NCBI GenBank assembly: GCA_027576995.1
Contig: JANBQC010000138.1
Span: 1 to 52,772 of the forward strand
Direction: 5' to 3'
DNA from: Dimargaris cristalligena
Lineage: Eukaryota; Kickxellomycota; Dimargaritomycetes; Dimargaritales; Dimargaritaceae
DNA: 52,772 bases
Shown here piece after piece: positions 43,898 through 52,772 of this stretch. Each line of letters starts with the position of its first letter. Position 1 is the stretch's first letter. The notes under the pieces are model-generated. The model was not told the DNA's origin, ran no database searches, and saw only the letters and a list, made by a program, of their open reading frames with translations. A program made the position numbers and the translations under genes.

Positions 43898-45905
43898 TTA
43901 GTATGCTACAAGGGCTTGCCGAACGAACGCCAAAGAGGGGGTCAGTGAGTCAGCTTTAGCATGGCCACCTAAGTCTTGGCTGTGTTTTTCGACCATAGTT
44001 TGCAGTTCTTGGTGAATATCCTGGCGCAAGGCCACTGCCGCCGTGATTTGGGAAATATCAATACGGTGGTGGTAACCAGCTACGGCCAACAACATCCGGA
44101 TGGTGGCCCACAGCGCCTTGATGGAATCGTACCGATGGTCAATATACATAATATGGTACAAGGCGTAGATGGGGATGAACACCAGGGCCGCAAAAAAGCC
44201 GGGCAGTGAACCGGCGAACGCTCTTTGCCAAATGTAGTAAAAGAGGGTCGTGTACGCGGGTAGTAGCACTAGAAGAGTTGTGCCAATCTTAGTTTGGGCC
44301 ACCGATTCGGCATCATTTTCAACGTGGCCGGCTAGAGTGGCTAAGAAGTACACGGGCATGTGGATCACGACGGCGGGGAAGCTGAAGGGGATTTCGATGA
44401 GGAAGCGGGCCAGCCGTAGGAAAAGCGGGGCCAGAGTGGCTGGCCACGGGGTATGAGCACCCTCTATGCGCCGAGTGAAAAATAAAATATGGTGGTCGGA
44501 GACTCGGAGCTGTCGCAATAGGTCGTAGTAGTTGAGGATCCGGGAACCCAGGTATTTAATACTGGGGTCCACCTCTTGGTCTGGGGAACTAGGGAGGAAG
44601 AAGTCGACCAGGTTCTGGGTTACCCGGACATAATGGGCGGGTTTTAACTCGGACTCGGCGAATAAAATATCGCGCGCCACTTGGCCCCGGTGGAGGCTGT
44701 CCCAGTCCGGGGCATTAATGGTAAGTTGGCGGAAGGCGGTGGTAATATCCTGAGTAAGCCGTTTGACCGCAGTACGACGGTCGGTTCGAAATTGGGGTAG
44801 GTGGTCGTGTACATCGATGGGTTTCCCGAATCTGAGATGTAATATAAATGGTGATAATAAATTACTGGACCAGAAGGGAGGTGAGTTGGAATGAAGCGTA
44901 CGTATCATACACTCAAGTGGTTTTTATGAAGCTATACTGGAAAGTAGCCGCTATATGGTATTGTCCGCTATGTTTCCTGAGCAACAATCCGGAACTTTCT
45001 AGGATTCGGTTACCATACGAGTTTAACTTACTGGACAATACAACCACCCCGCCAGTGGTATTTATCAATATAGGTGATTCCAGTGGGCACAATCTGGAGC
45101 TGCATTCGTTCGCGCTCCAGCGGGGTTAGGGCCGCATTCCGGAACACCGCACTATCCTCTAGATGCTTGGCGTATTCCAGGGCCGCCCAGGACGACCCAT
45201 CTTTAAGCCTCATAATGTGGGGCAGGGTGTAGGATGTGCCCTCGGGGAACGATGTAATGACGCCGCCCTGGTGTAGAACATCGAAAGTAGCCTGGAAGAG
45301 GAGGGCGTTGTCTTTGGTGGTACGGTCGACGGGCAGAGCCCCGACGGTGGTGAGTACTCTACGGGTGAATTTATTGCGAAATAGCCCGTTCTTGGCCCAA
45401 AAATGACAGGGCCGGTGGTAGGGTATCGAATAGGTGAGAACCACCGGATCGACAATCATATTGGAGTGGGTACTATAAATGACCAGAGTTTTGCAGTTGG
45501 GGATTGTTTTTAATTTCCCACCAATAGTAAGGGAGCAGTAAATAAAGTTGGGTTAGTTTAAGGGGCTCGCATGGGGAGAAGGAGGTACATTTGGTGGGGC
45601 TTAGCAAAACACTGCCTAGCCCTCGATTATTAATGAGCAGTAAGAAGAGGCAGGTGGAGTATTGTCCTACATAGTATTACTACTAAACTAAAGCCGGCCT
45701 AGACAGTTTTATACACACACTCGCAGACTTACACCAACATGTCAGGTGTACCAGTATTACACGACACAACTACTTACCTTAGAAGGATGAGGGGTCGCCT
45801 ACGCGGGACATTTTCACCTCCGACGATGTGAACGAACCGGAACCAGCCCCACATGATAATGCGGACTAAGAGGATCCAGCCCTCATATAAATAACGGGAC
45901 TGCAT
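43898..45905 (-). CDS. Glycerol-3-phosphate/DHAP acyltransferase (SCT1/GPT2 type)
   Basis: Predicted ER membrane acyltransferase that makes lysophosphatidic acid, the first step of glycerolipid synthesis. Exons on the minus strand: 45905-45778, 45472-45032 and 44831-43898, giving 500 residues. PlsC motifs are intact: motif I HSNMIVD with His45 and Asp51 (the HX5D spacing of the Sct1/Gpt2 group, restored across the first junction), motif II GALPVDR near 87-93, motif III FPEGTS with Glu120, and motif IV IVPTGITY. The C-terminal half contains hydrophobic segments, around IEIPFSFPAVVIHMPVYFL and TTLLVLLPAYTTLFYY. The start is the first in-frame ATG before the membrane segment; the frame is open upstream to 46061 without an ATG, so a 5' exon is possible. 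Shorter than yeast Sct1/Gpt2 (about 750), mostly through shorter loops and tail. Confidence 0.9.
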
Positions 45906-48003
45906 AGGCGGATGTTCCACTAGTGAGGTACAGGGTCGCTGCTGAAGGGGATTCCGGAGTAAGACTTTGTCTATCGGACAATGGGGGCAGGGAGGGTCGG
46001 AGTGCGTGTTGGAGTGGGAATGGGTGGGAATGTAAAGTTGCGGTATTTGGTCTGTCGACAATGTAGCACGGGGGTGGCTTAGGGCTGGAGAGAAGTCGAA
46101 GGGAGACGGAGGGAGGGGAATGCCAGGTTCAGGAGTTGGCCCATTCGGTGGCCTAGGGCAAAGTAAGCGAAGGTTTATTGGGCTTATCGAAGGGTGTAAA
46201 GGAAGCCGGGGGTTTGCAGCAAATTATTAAAGTCTTAAATTTCAAATATTATATTATAACAAGAAATAAGAGAGACGCGGTTGGCAAACGGACCAAGGGG
46301 CTAAGGCTAGTCGTTCGCCACTTAATACTCAAGACCCAGGGGGCCGAGACAGAAACCGCCTCCAGTATCATTATTATTATATGGGGAGGAGGAGTTCTAA
46401 TACCTACTTAGTAGGCCGCCCGCGTGAGCGAGAGCGTCATCGGCAGCTGAATACGGAGAGGGTTGGCGTCCTTTAGCCTCTCTCTCTCTCTCCTTTCTTT
46501 ATCGATTATATCATTGAATCTTGGCAAACCCTAAACGAACTCACCCCACCAAACATGAACATGGGCACTATGGCTAAGTGATCGACATTACCCTGGTGGC
46601 CATTTGGATTTTCTAGTCTTTGGATATACCTGTAATTTGGCATATGAATGTGCCCAATTTGAATTAGACACCAACTATCTTGGTGAAATGTCCGCATGTA
46701 TGTTAACAGTAAAATATACTTTAGATAGAGTACCCTGGCCCAGGATAACATCAGTAGGTATAATGGCTGAACTCGTCATTTTACTGAATATAGCGGCAGA
46801 TGATATCTATAAGGTATCCATGAAAACCCCCACCACGCACTGAGGAAGTGAATTTTGGATTGCAATAGTTCCTATCCAACTCCGAATTTGATTACATCAC
46901 CTATTCGGAAATCATTGAGCAGTATATGACTTATAGGCTACGTCAGTTGTATAAGGCTTTGTACATATTATGTGTATGGGAATGTAGGCGGGTGTTTCTT
47001 TTATAGCCAGTGGTAGAGTAATACTTGCCTTATCCAACGTAAATTTCGTTTTATACAACCTGACTGAGTCTTTCCGATTATGACAGGGTTCGGTCGGGTG
47101 GACCAACGGAGGGGGTTTTGCCGTGGGTCGGGGTCCGAGGGGGAACAGGGATGTACTTACTAATATAGTAGGTAAAGATATAAACTATGATTTTATTGTA
47201 ATATGATGAACCCGGCTTTCCGGCCAGTCCAGTTAGTTTTATACGTCTCAGATTTGTATACCCGATTCAGCCGAGTCGGCTACCGTTCGCGCTGTGCTTG
47301 GCCTGGGATCTTGAGAGGGGGAGTCACGTGATGCATTCGGGTCTCGGAGGATCCCTTGGCTTAGCGGTTGCACAATATTGGACAGGATTCTCTGCTGGTA
47401 TGCCTGGCGTATGGGGGGGGACACCTGGTTTTCCCTAACTATCCGTCTAGATGGAATGGGGTACTACCCAACATGGTTAATTTCTATACTCTGCTCCTTT
47501 TGTTGGGATCTTGTGGTTATGAACAGTACTTGCTGGGGAATATATGGAGGTTGGAAAGGCGTATCGTAATGAGAAAGAGAGTCAACATAACTGCAGACTT
47601 GGAGACTTGGTGATTCGGACCACTCGCCCACCTTGAGGAATGGGTTGCGAGGTCGACTGCCTTGCTAGACGACTAAGGCGGGAAATACACGAGGCGAATA
47701 TCCATGGAAGCGAGGGCTGGAGGTAGGTAGGTAGATGGAAACTATTTTTCTCTATTTTTTCCCTCCTTCGGACAGACTCATCCACAGCCGAAAAACAGCG
47801 TGCCGAAGATCCAATAGAATAGGGTACTCCTTGTACAGTCACACTAAAAAGCTGGCTGTGAATTCATGGTTTGAGGTTTGCGCTATGTGGCCAACCTATA
47901 ATAATCATAGGCAAAAATAAAAGCCGCCAAGTGCTGTACCTGATCGTTGCATTAACTTGCCATTATCTTTTCATCCTTTGGTTCCTATTTTTCCTCCGCT
48001 ATT
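45906..48003. other. Region between acyltransferase gene and retrotransposon
   Basis: Holds the acyltransferase promoter and about 1.5 kb with no recognised gene. A (CT)n tract lies near 46479-46494. The left edge of the retrotransposon, including any 5' LTR, should fall in the last several hundred bases, but its boundary cannot be set from this window alone. Confidence 0.45.
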
Positions 48004-48015
48004 TTGGGGAGATTC

Positions 48016-48252
48016 ATGTTTAATAATGGAACTAATTATTGGGTACCTTTGTGCAGGACTATTCCCCGAATGCTAGTGCAACCAAGGGCGACCGTCACCA
48101 CTCAGAGGGAGGAGGTCGATCCTTTCCATAGTACTCCCCATCTGAGTGATGGAGACCTGTCGGACAACGGCATGAACTACCTATCCCCCCCACTGGAGGA
48201 GGACGTCCCTACCCCAACGGCACAAGAACAATACCTCTTCTCAGAGGACTAA
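48016..48252 (+). CDS. Small acidic ORF before gag, unrecognised
   Basis: 78 codons from the ATG at 48016. The frame is balanced in codon use, unlike the AT-rich sequence around it, and ends in an acidic segment (PPLEEDVPTP, YLFSED). The AATAAA at 48296 lies about 45 nt after the stop. A CAG/G acceptor-like site at 48055-48057 could make this the end of a spliced host gene. Alternatively it lies inside the 5' LTR or leader of the element that follows. I do not recognise the protein. Confidence 0.25.
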   Translation: MFNNGTNYWVPLCRTIPRMLVQPRATVTTQREEVDPFHSTPHLSDGDLSDNGMNYLSPPLEEDVPTPTAQEQYLFSED

Positions 48253-48445
48253 TAATACCCCGCCCGGGTGACCGACTATAGCTCTTTGTCTTCTAAATAA
48301 ATAATTATTACCTTCAATTACTTCGATCTTGTTTTTTACTTCCAACCTGCCCAATTCGGTACTCCCATTATTTCTTTATAGTTACACGGCCCTACTCGGC
48401 CTTTACGGTTACAAACTTTTATTTAGAAGACCTTAATATATAATT

Positions 48446-49333
48446 ATGTCCTCCATTGAACCAACCCCCCGTGCTCCCACTCAACGACGGATCAGCAACC
48501 CACCTTTTGCACCCCAGCATGGGCTCCCCTCTGGTGCACTAGACACCCTGATGAAGAATGTCAAACCCTTCTCAGGCAAACCACCGGGCCCTACCTGGAA
48601 CTCTTGGAAACTGTCTCTCAGTGCAACCATCCAAGACTACTACCCCCAGATGGCCGCTGGAGCCCAGTTTCGCTTGACAATTGCCCTACTACAAGATGAT
48701 ATCCGCGACCTGGTAATCAAATCCGGCAAAGACACCACCGATGATTTCGAGGACTTCATGAAGGCCACCTACCCAATCTCACTATGGGCTGAATACTACG
48801 ATATGGCATTGCACTCGGGGACCCTCTTCAAGGGGAAGAACATTTACATTGCCTGCTCCATTGCCAGTGATGCCGCCTGGCAACTTGGAGGAACTAGCCA
48901 CTGGTGCACCCAGGTTACAAAAGCCTTGCTTGCCGAGTTTCGTACCCATCTGGAACAAGCACCCCATGAGTTGTGGAACTTCACTGAGTACACGGCGGGG
49001 AATATGCCTGAGCATTTTAAAGCTATCACGCAGGCAGTACTGGCCAGTCAAGCCCGTCAGGCTGCTATTAGGACGGCACCGGGACAGGGTCCACCTTTCC
49101 AAGAAACTCGTGAAGTGGCACACAAAGGTACTAGGGATCTCAGCCCACCGTCGACAGAATCAATTGTGGCAGCAGTACTTGCAGCTCTCCAAGAAAAACC
49201 CCCGATGGGTAACACAGATGGTCGAAGCAAGAATCGTCGTCGTAAGGATCGCCAAGCTAAAGTAATGGCAGAACTACGAGCTGAGAATGCCCAACTCCAA
49301 CAGGCTGCAAATAACCAACCGGGAAAAGCCTAG
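48446..49333 (+). CDS. Retrotransposon Gag
   Basis: 295 residues. The ATG follows a TAA in frame, fixing the start. The central part (about 40-200) has the hydrophobic, tryptophan-bearing, helical character of a Ty3/Gypsy capsid. The C-terminal region is proline/glutamine-rich and carries a basic patch (KNRRRKDRQAK) near 265, which probably binds RNA. There is no CCHC zinc knuckle, which many but not all Gag proteins have. The last codons before the TAG contain a frameshift heptamer, described separately, so a fraction of ribosomes should go on into pol. Confidence 0.85.
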   Translation: MSSIEPTPRAPTQRRISNPPFAPQHGLPSGALDTLMKNVKPFSGKPPGPTWNSWKLSLSATIQDYYPQMAAGAQFRLTIALLQDDIRDLVIKSGKDTTDDFEDFMKATYPISLWAEYYDMALHSGTLFKGKNIYIACSIASDAAWQLGGTSHWCTQVTKALLAEFRTHLEQAPHELWNFTEYTAGNMPEHFKAITQAVLASQARQAAIRTAPGQGPPFQETREVAHKGTRDLSPPSTESIVAAVLAALQEKPPMGNTDGRSKNRRRKDRQAKVMAELRAENAQLQQAANNQPGKA

Positions 49334-49404
49334 AGGTGGTAAAGACCCCTCCAATACTAGCGGCTATTATTCCTAATAAACCCAGTATTTACCCCTTTAC
49401 CACC
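49321..49404 (+). promoter_or_regulatory. Programmed -1 ribosomal frameshift signal between gag and pol
   Basis: In the gag frame the heptamer at 49321-49327 reads G GGA AAA, the X XXY YYZ form, one codon before the gag stop at 49331. After a 7-nt spacer, 49335-49344 (GGTGGTAAAG) is perfectly complementary to 49395-49404 (CTTTACCACC). Inside the loop, 49353-49358 (AATACT) pairs with 49384-49389 (AGTATT), and TTATT/AATAA can form a third tier. Slippage by one base enters exactly the frame in which pol stays open to the window edge. Known -1 signals use a 5-9 nt spacer and a stem or pseudoknot. No experiment is implied. Confidence 0.8.
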
Positions 49405-52400
49405 AAAGACATCAGTTCACATTGGAGACTACTACAAGAGGCAGCACTCGGCGGAGTCAAAGTTAAGGCAGCAGCAGACCAAGGGGCCTCGACCAGTATC
49501 ATCACTCGGGAAGCAGCTACCCGCCTACACCTTAAGATCAACCAACAGGTACGGCCCCATCTACGGGCATTTGGGGGACATAGTTATGCCCCCTCACTAG
49601 GTACGGCACGGGCACGATTTTCCACATCGGAATCATCCAAAAAACGCTGGGTAAAGTTCACTGTTATCGAGGTTGTAGCTGATATTGACGCCTTAATCGG
49701 CCGCCATGATTTAGATGCTCTGGGCCTTGATTTACGACCACCACCTGATCCGACACCAGCTCCCCAAATGGCTACCCCCTTAGGCCAGTCCAAGCTACCT
49801 AAAGTTACCCAAAGGAAAACCCTGGAACCTAGGGGATTACCAGCAGGAACCTTTACCCGAATAAATCCTCACACAGACCTAGAGTTTAAAAGGGCTAATG
49901 ATCAATACCCCCTCCCTACCCAGGAAAGTGTGAGGTCGAGACTAAAGGAGCAGCTCCCGTGTGCCCTAAGTAGGAGATCCCTCCTGAGGGAGCTTATGAC
50001 TGGAGCTCAATCTCTTCGAGAGTACCCTCCAAGTTGTCCACCCCCATGTCTACTTAAGCCAATAACTCCCCCTCTGAAACCAGAGGCTAAACTCCTGTAT
50101 ATCCCTCAGGCCCCCAGGAGCCAGGCAGACCGGGAGTTTATGGATAACTACATTAAGACTCGCCTCCAATATGGAGTAGATGAGCCAGGTTTTGCCCATG
50201 CTAACCTGCCGGTCTACAGCTTACCAAAGCCCAATACCGATGCACGGAGAGTGATCTTAGATGACAGCCAAGGAAGCACTATCAATATGCACTCCTTAGG
50301 AATGCAGCTTCCTAAGCTTCATGAAGTCCGATCCTTTGTATGTGATGCCAAATTAATCACCAGTATTGATTTAGCCTCCTATTTCACGCAGATTAGGCTG
50401 GCAGAAGAAGTCCGGGACTTCTGGACCTTTGATGGTGGGTCCAATGGCCGAGTTCGGGCAGCCCGCCTGGTCCAAGGCAATAGCCAAAGCCCTGCAATAG
50501 CACATGCCCTCCTTATGCATGTGTTCAACAGTATTCCTGACTTACACGGCCGCTTATTAGGGTATATTGATAATATCTACCTGAAAAGTACGAATGGCAA
50601 TGTCAGAGAACACATTCACGATATTGGCAAACTTGTTAGAAACCTTGCACTATGGGGTCTGACGATTAATATGTCTAAGAGTGAATTTGCGGGCACAAAA
50701 AACGTCGAAATCTTAGGTTACCGCTGGTCACAAGATAACAGCTGGTCTATCCCAGATCACCGGGTGGCTGACCTCCAACAGCTACCAATGCCCCAAACAG
50801 TCAAAGAAATACAACGTCTAACTGGTGGCATCAATGCCATATCCGCACATCTCCCATGGGCAGCCGCACTCCTGGCCCCCTTCTACGCCCTAACTGGACT
50901 TCACAGATTAACCAAGCAGCACCTATCTGATCTCCAACCTCATTGGGAGGGGTTAAAAGAAGCCCTCTTAGACACCCAGCACCTCTATGAACCGAAGCCT
51001 GGAGAACCTCTTACCCTCCGGGTGGATGCAGCAGAGGCAGGAGTAGGGGCTGTATTACTAGCCCACACTAGTGATCAAAAGGACCAGGTAGTAGCCTACT
51101 TCAGCAAAGCCTTTGATGGCCAACAGGGAAGGCGACACCCTGGATTTCGTGAAGCATGGGGCCTAGTTAGGGCAGTACGCCACTTCTATACCTACTTAGA
51201 TGGTGCAACTAACTTAAGGATTGAGGTTGACGCTACTACTGCCTTAGGGCTCTTCAACCACAAGGACACCTGTCAGGCCGATGAATTGGCAGGGTTTCGC
51301 ATAGAACTGGCTAAATTAGGAATTCATTCGTACATGATCCACCACCGGCCCGGTGAGACGCACCTTACAGCAGACTGGTTATCACGGGCCCTTCACCGCC
51401 AGAGACCCCGCAAACCTACAAAACCCAAGGTTGAGACTATTGCTGCCGTTGAAATCATTACCAGGGAAAATACTGTTAGTAGTGATGGAGGGGAGGCAAT
51501 TGATATCTCCCTAACCTCCGACGATGAAGATAACAACTCAATCTCAGACCCAGCAGAATTTCGAGGCGAGTCCACCATTAGGGCAGCACTTCCCACTACC
51601 TGGCGCTGGTCCATTACCATGGAGGATCAGAAGGGTGATACTAAAATAGGGAGCTGGTATAATCTTTGTCTTCGCCGAGACTCTGAAATTGGTAGGGAGG
51701 ACCCCCTATTTACCGAGGTTAACGGCATGGCCATTCGTAATGGGCTTCTCTGTCAGTTAACTCCGGGAATATTGCCCGGTACCATGGGCAGTTGGGTCCC
51801 TCTAGCCACAACCCCGATAATGAAAGAGGCTATAGAACACTGGCATGTAGAACTCTGTCACCCAGGTAGAGAACGACTCTTAGCCTTTGCCCAAACTCGT
51901 TTATCACACCCAGCACTCCGAGAGTCCATTGACCAATTCACCAAGACCTGCCACACATGCCAAATTAATGCCATCGCCACTATCCGTAACACTCCTCGAT
52001 CCACTACCTATGGTGACCGGAAACCAGGTGAACACCTCTATCTCGATATTGGCTACATCGGTCAAGTGGGACCAGATGAGGAGACCCAATTCCTCATCAT
52101 CGCTGATGCCGCCAGCCGTTTTTACCAGGCCATACCCTTACTACAGTCTACAGCCTCGGACATAGTTGAGGGCTTACGTGATGGCTGGATAGGTACCTTT
52201 GGGAAACCCCACTTAATCACCACTGATAATGGCCCCCAATTCACGGCAGACATCCTTAAAACCTATCTGGACCATCAAGGGATTCGGCACATATTTTCTT
52301 CTCGTAGTCACCCTATTTCAGAACTGGCAGAACGATATGTGGGATTGTTAAAAAACTCACTGAGGAAATGCTGGAGTCAATATGGAACCACCGAGGGTTG

Positions 52401-52772
52401 GACACGCTATCTCCCTAAAATCACTGCGGCACATGCTATCATACCAGACCCACATACTGGTATCTCACCATGGATGGCGCTTAAGGGAATCGAGTCAACA
52501 GTGGACATGTCACAATTACTGCTCCATCCCGAGACTGAGGGAGGGCTGGAAGGAGTAGCACATTGGGCCATTAATCAAGCTAAGGAACGTCGTACCCGCG
52601 TCCGAAAACAAGCCATGGAACGGCACAATCAATATGTTACTAGGAGGCAGTATACTGCCGGTCAACTGGTCACTGTCAAGGTAGTACCTAAACCAGCTAA
52701 CTTAGCTAGTCGGCCAGAGCGAAGGATGGGGCCATTCCGAGTCTTGGAGCGAGCCGGCCTGTCATACAAACT
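49330..52772 (+). CDS. Retrotransposon Pol: protease, reverse transcriptase, RNase H, integrase (partial)
   Basis: Open for 1147 codons with no stop, running off the window. Protease: KAAADQGASTSIIT at 49468 onward, with the second motif DALIGRHDLDAL; the active site is DQG, not D(T/S)G. Reverse transcriptase: LITSIDLASYFTQI with the first catalytic Asp at 50368; QGNSQSPAI; and the core box GYIDNIYL at 50560, where the family has YxDD. RNase H: LRVDAAEAGVGAVLL, a Glu in REAWGLVRA, and ADWLSRA. An acidic linker follows (51490-51560). Integrase: zinc-binding HWH...CHTC (51838-51960), Asp at 52045 (YLDIGYIG), Asp at 52225 (TTDNGPQF) and Glu at 52330 (LAERYVG), then MGPFRVLE, the GPF/Y motif, at the edge. 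No chromodomain is visible before the cut. Confidence 0.93.

Larger units (their letters stand above)
48446..52772 (+). mobile_element. Ty3/Gypsy-type LTR retrotransposon, right part cut off
   Basis: Internal region with gag (48446-49333) followed in the -1 frame by pol (from 49330, open to the window edge). The order protease, reverse transcriptase, RNase H, integrase is the Ty3/Gypsy order. The frame is uninterrupted for over 4 kb, so the copy is young or under selection. Neither LTR can be confirmed: the 5' LTR would be upstream of 48446 and the 3' LTR lies beyond the window. No primer-binding site was identified with confidence. Confidence 0.9.

Overview
The window looks like nuclear DNA of a filamentous, probably early-diverging fungus. 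The genes are compact and GC-rich, with short GT-AG introns of roughly 60-400 nt, and sit in AT-rich spacers full of microsatellites. The gene set fits: a Zrt-type ZIP zinc transporter, a Pcl-type cyclin, a G1-type cyclin, a SCT1/GPT2-type acyltransferase, a SNZ/PDX1 vitamin B6 enzyme and a fungal class 3 lipase. Coactosin and a MEAK7-like TLDc protein point away from the usual yeast gene set. The exact lineage is inference; no rRNA or marker gene is present.

Layout. 1-4 kb: no gene. 4.1-5.3 kb (+): ZIP zinc transporter. 6.2-8.0 kb (+): CTP synthase. 9.0-10.3 kb (+): splicing factor Isy1, five exons, convergent with a seven-exon coactosin gene at 10.7-12.6 kb (-). 14.1-15.5 kb (+): class 3 lipase. 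16.7-18.5 kb (-): MEAK7-like TLDc protein. 20.1-20.4 kb (-): mitochondrial ribosomal protein mS33, divergent from a SUV39/Clr4-type histone methyltransferase at 20.8-23.3 kb (+). 25.6-26.9 kb (+): PDX1. 26.9-31 kb: no gene recognised. 31.1-34.6 kb (+): G1-type cyclin behind a long pyrimidine-rich leader. 36.1-37.9 kb (+): Lin1/CD2BP2 GYF protein. 39.7-40.4 kb (-): Pcl cyclin. 43.9-45.9 kb (-): glycerol-3-phosphate acyltransferase. 48.4 kb to the right edge (+): an uninterrupted Ty3/Gypsy-type retrotransposon (gag, then pol), cut by the window end.

Most of the host genes are unrelated housekeeping genes: nucleotide and phospholipid synthesis, splicing (Isy1 and Lin1/CD2BP2), chromatin, cell cycle (two cyclins within 8 kb), actin, mitoribosome and vitamin B6. 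No operon-like system or gene cluster is evident.

The most notable signal is in the retrotransposon. Gag and pol overlap at a textbook -1 frameshift site: G GGA AAA, a 7-nt spacer, then a perfect 10-bp stem. The same uninterrupted pol frame carries non-canonical catalytic motifs: DQG for protease D(T/S)G, YIDN for reverse transcriptase YxDD, and a one-residue-short D-D-E spacing in integrase. Other points worth checking are a ~106-residue insertion inside the zinc cluster of the H3K9 methyltransferase, a ~48-residue insertion in CTP synthase, and a ~930-nt leader without any ATG before the G1 cyclin.
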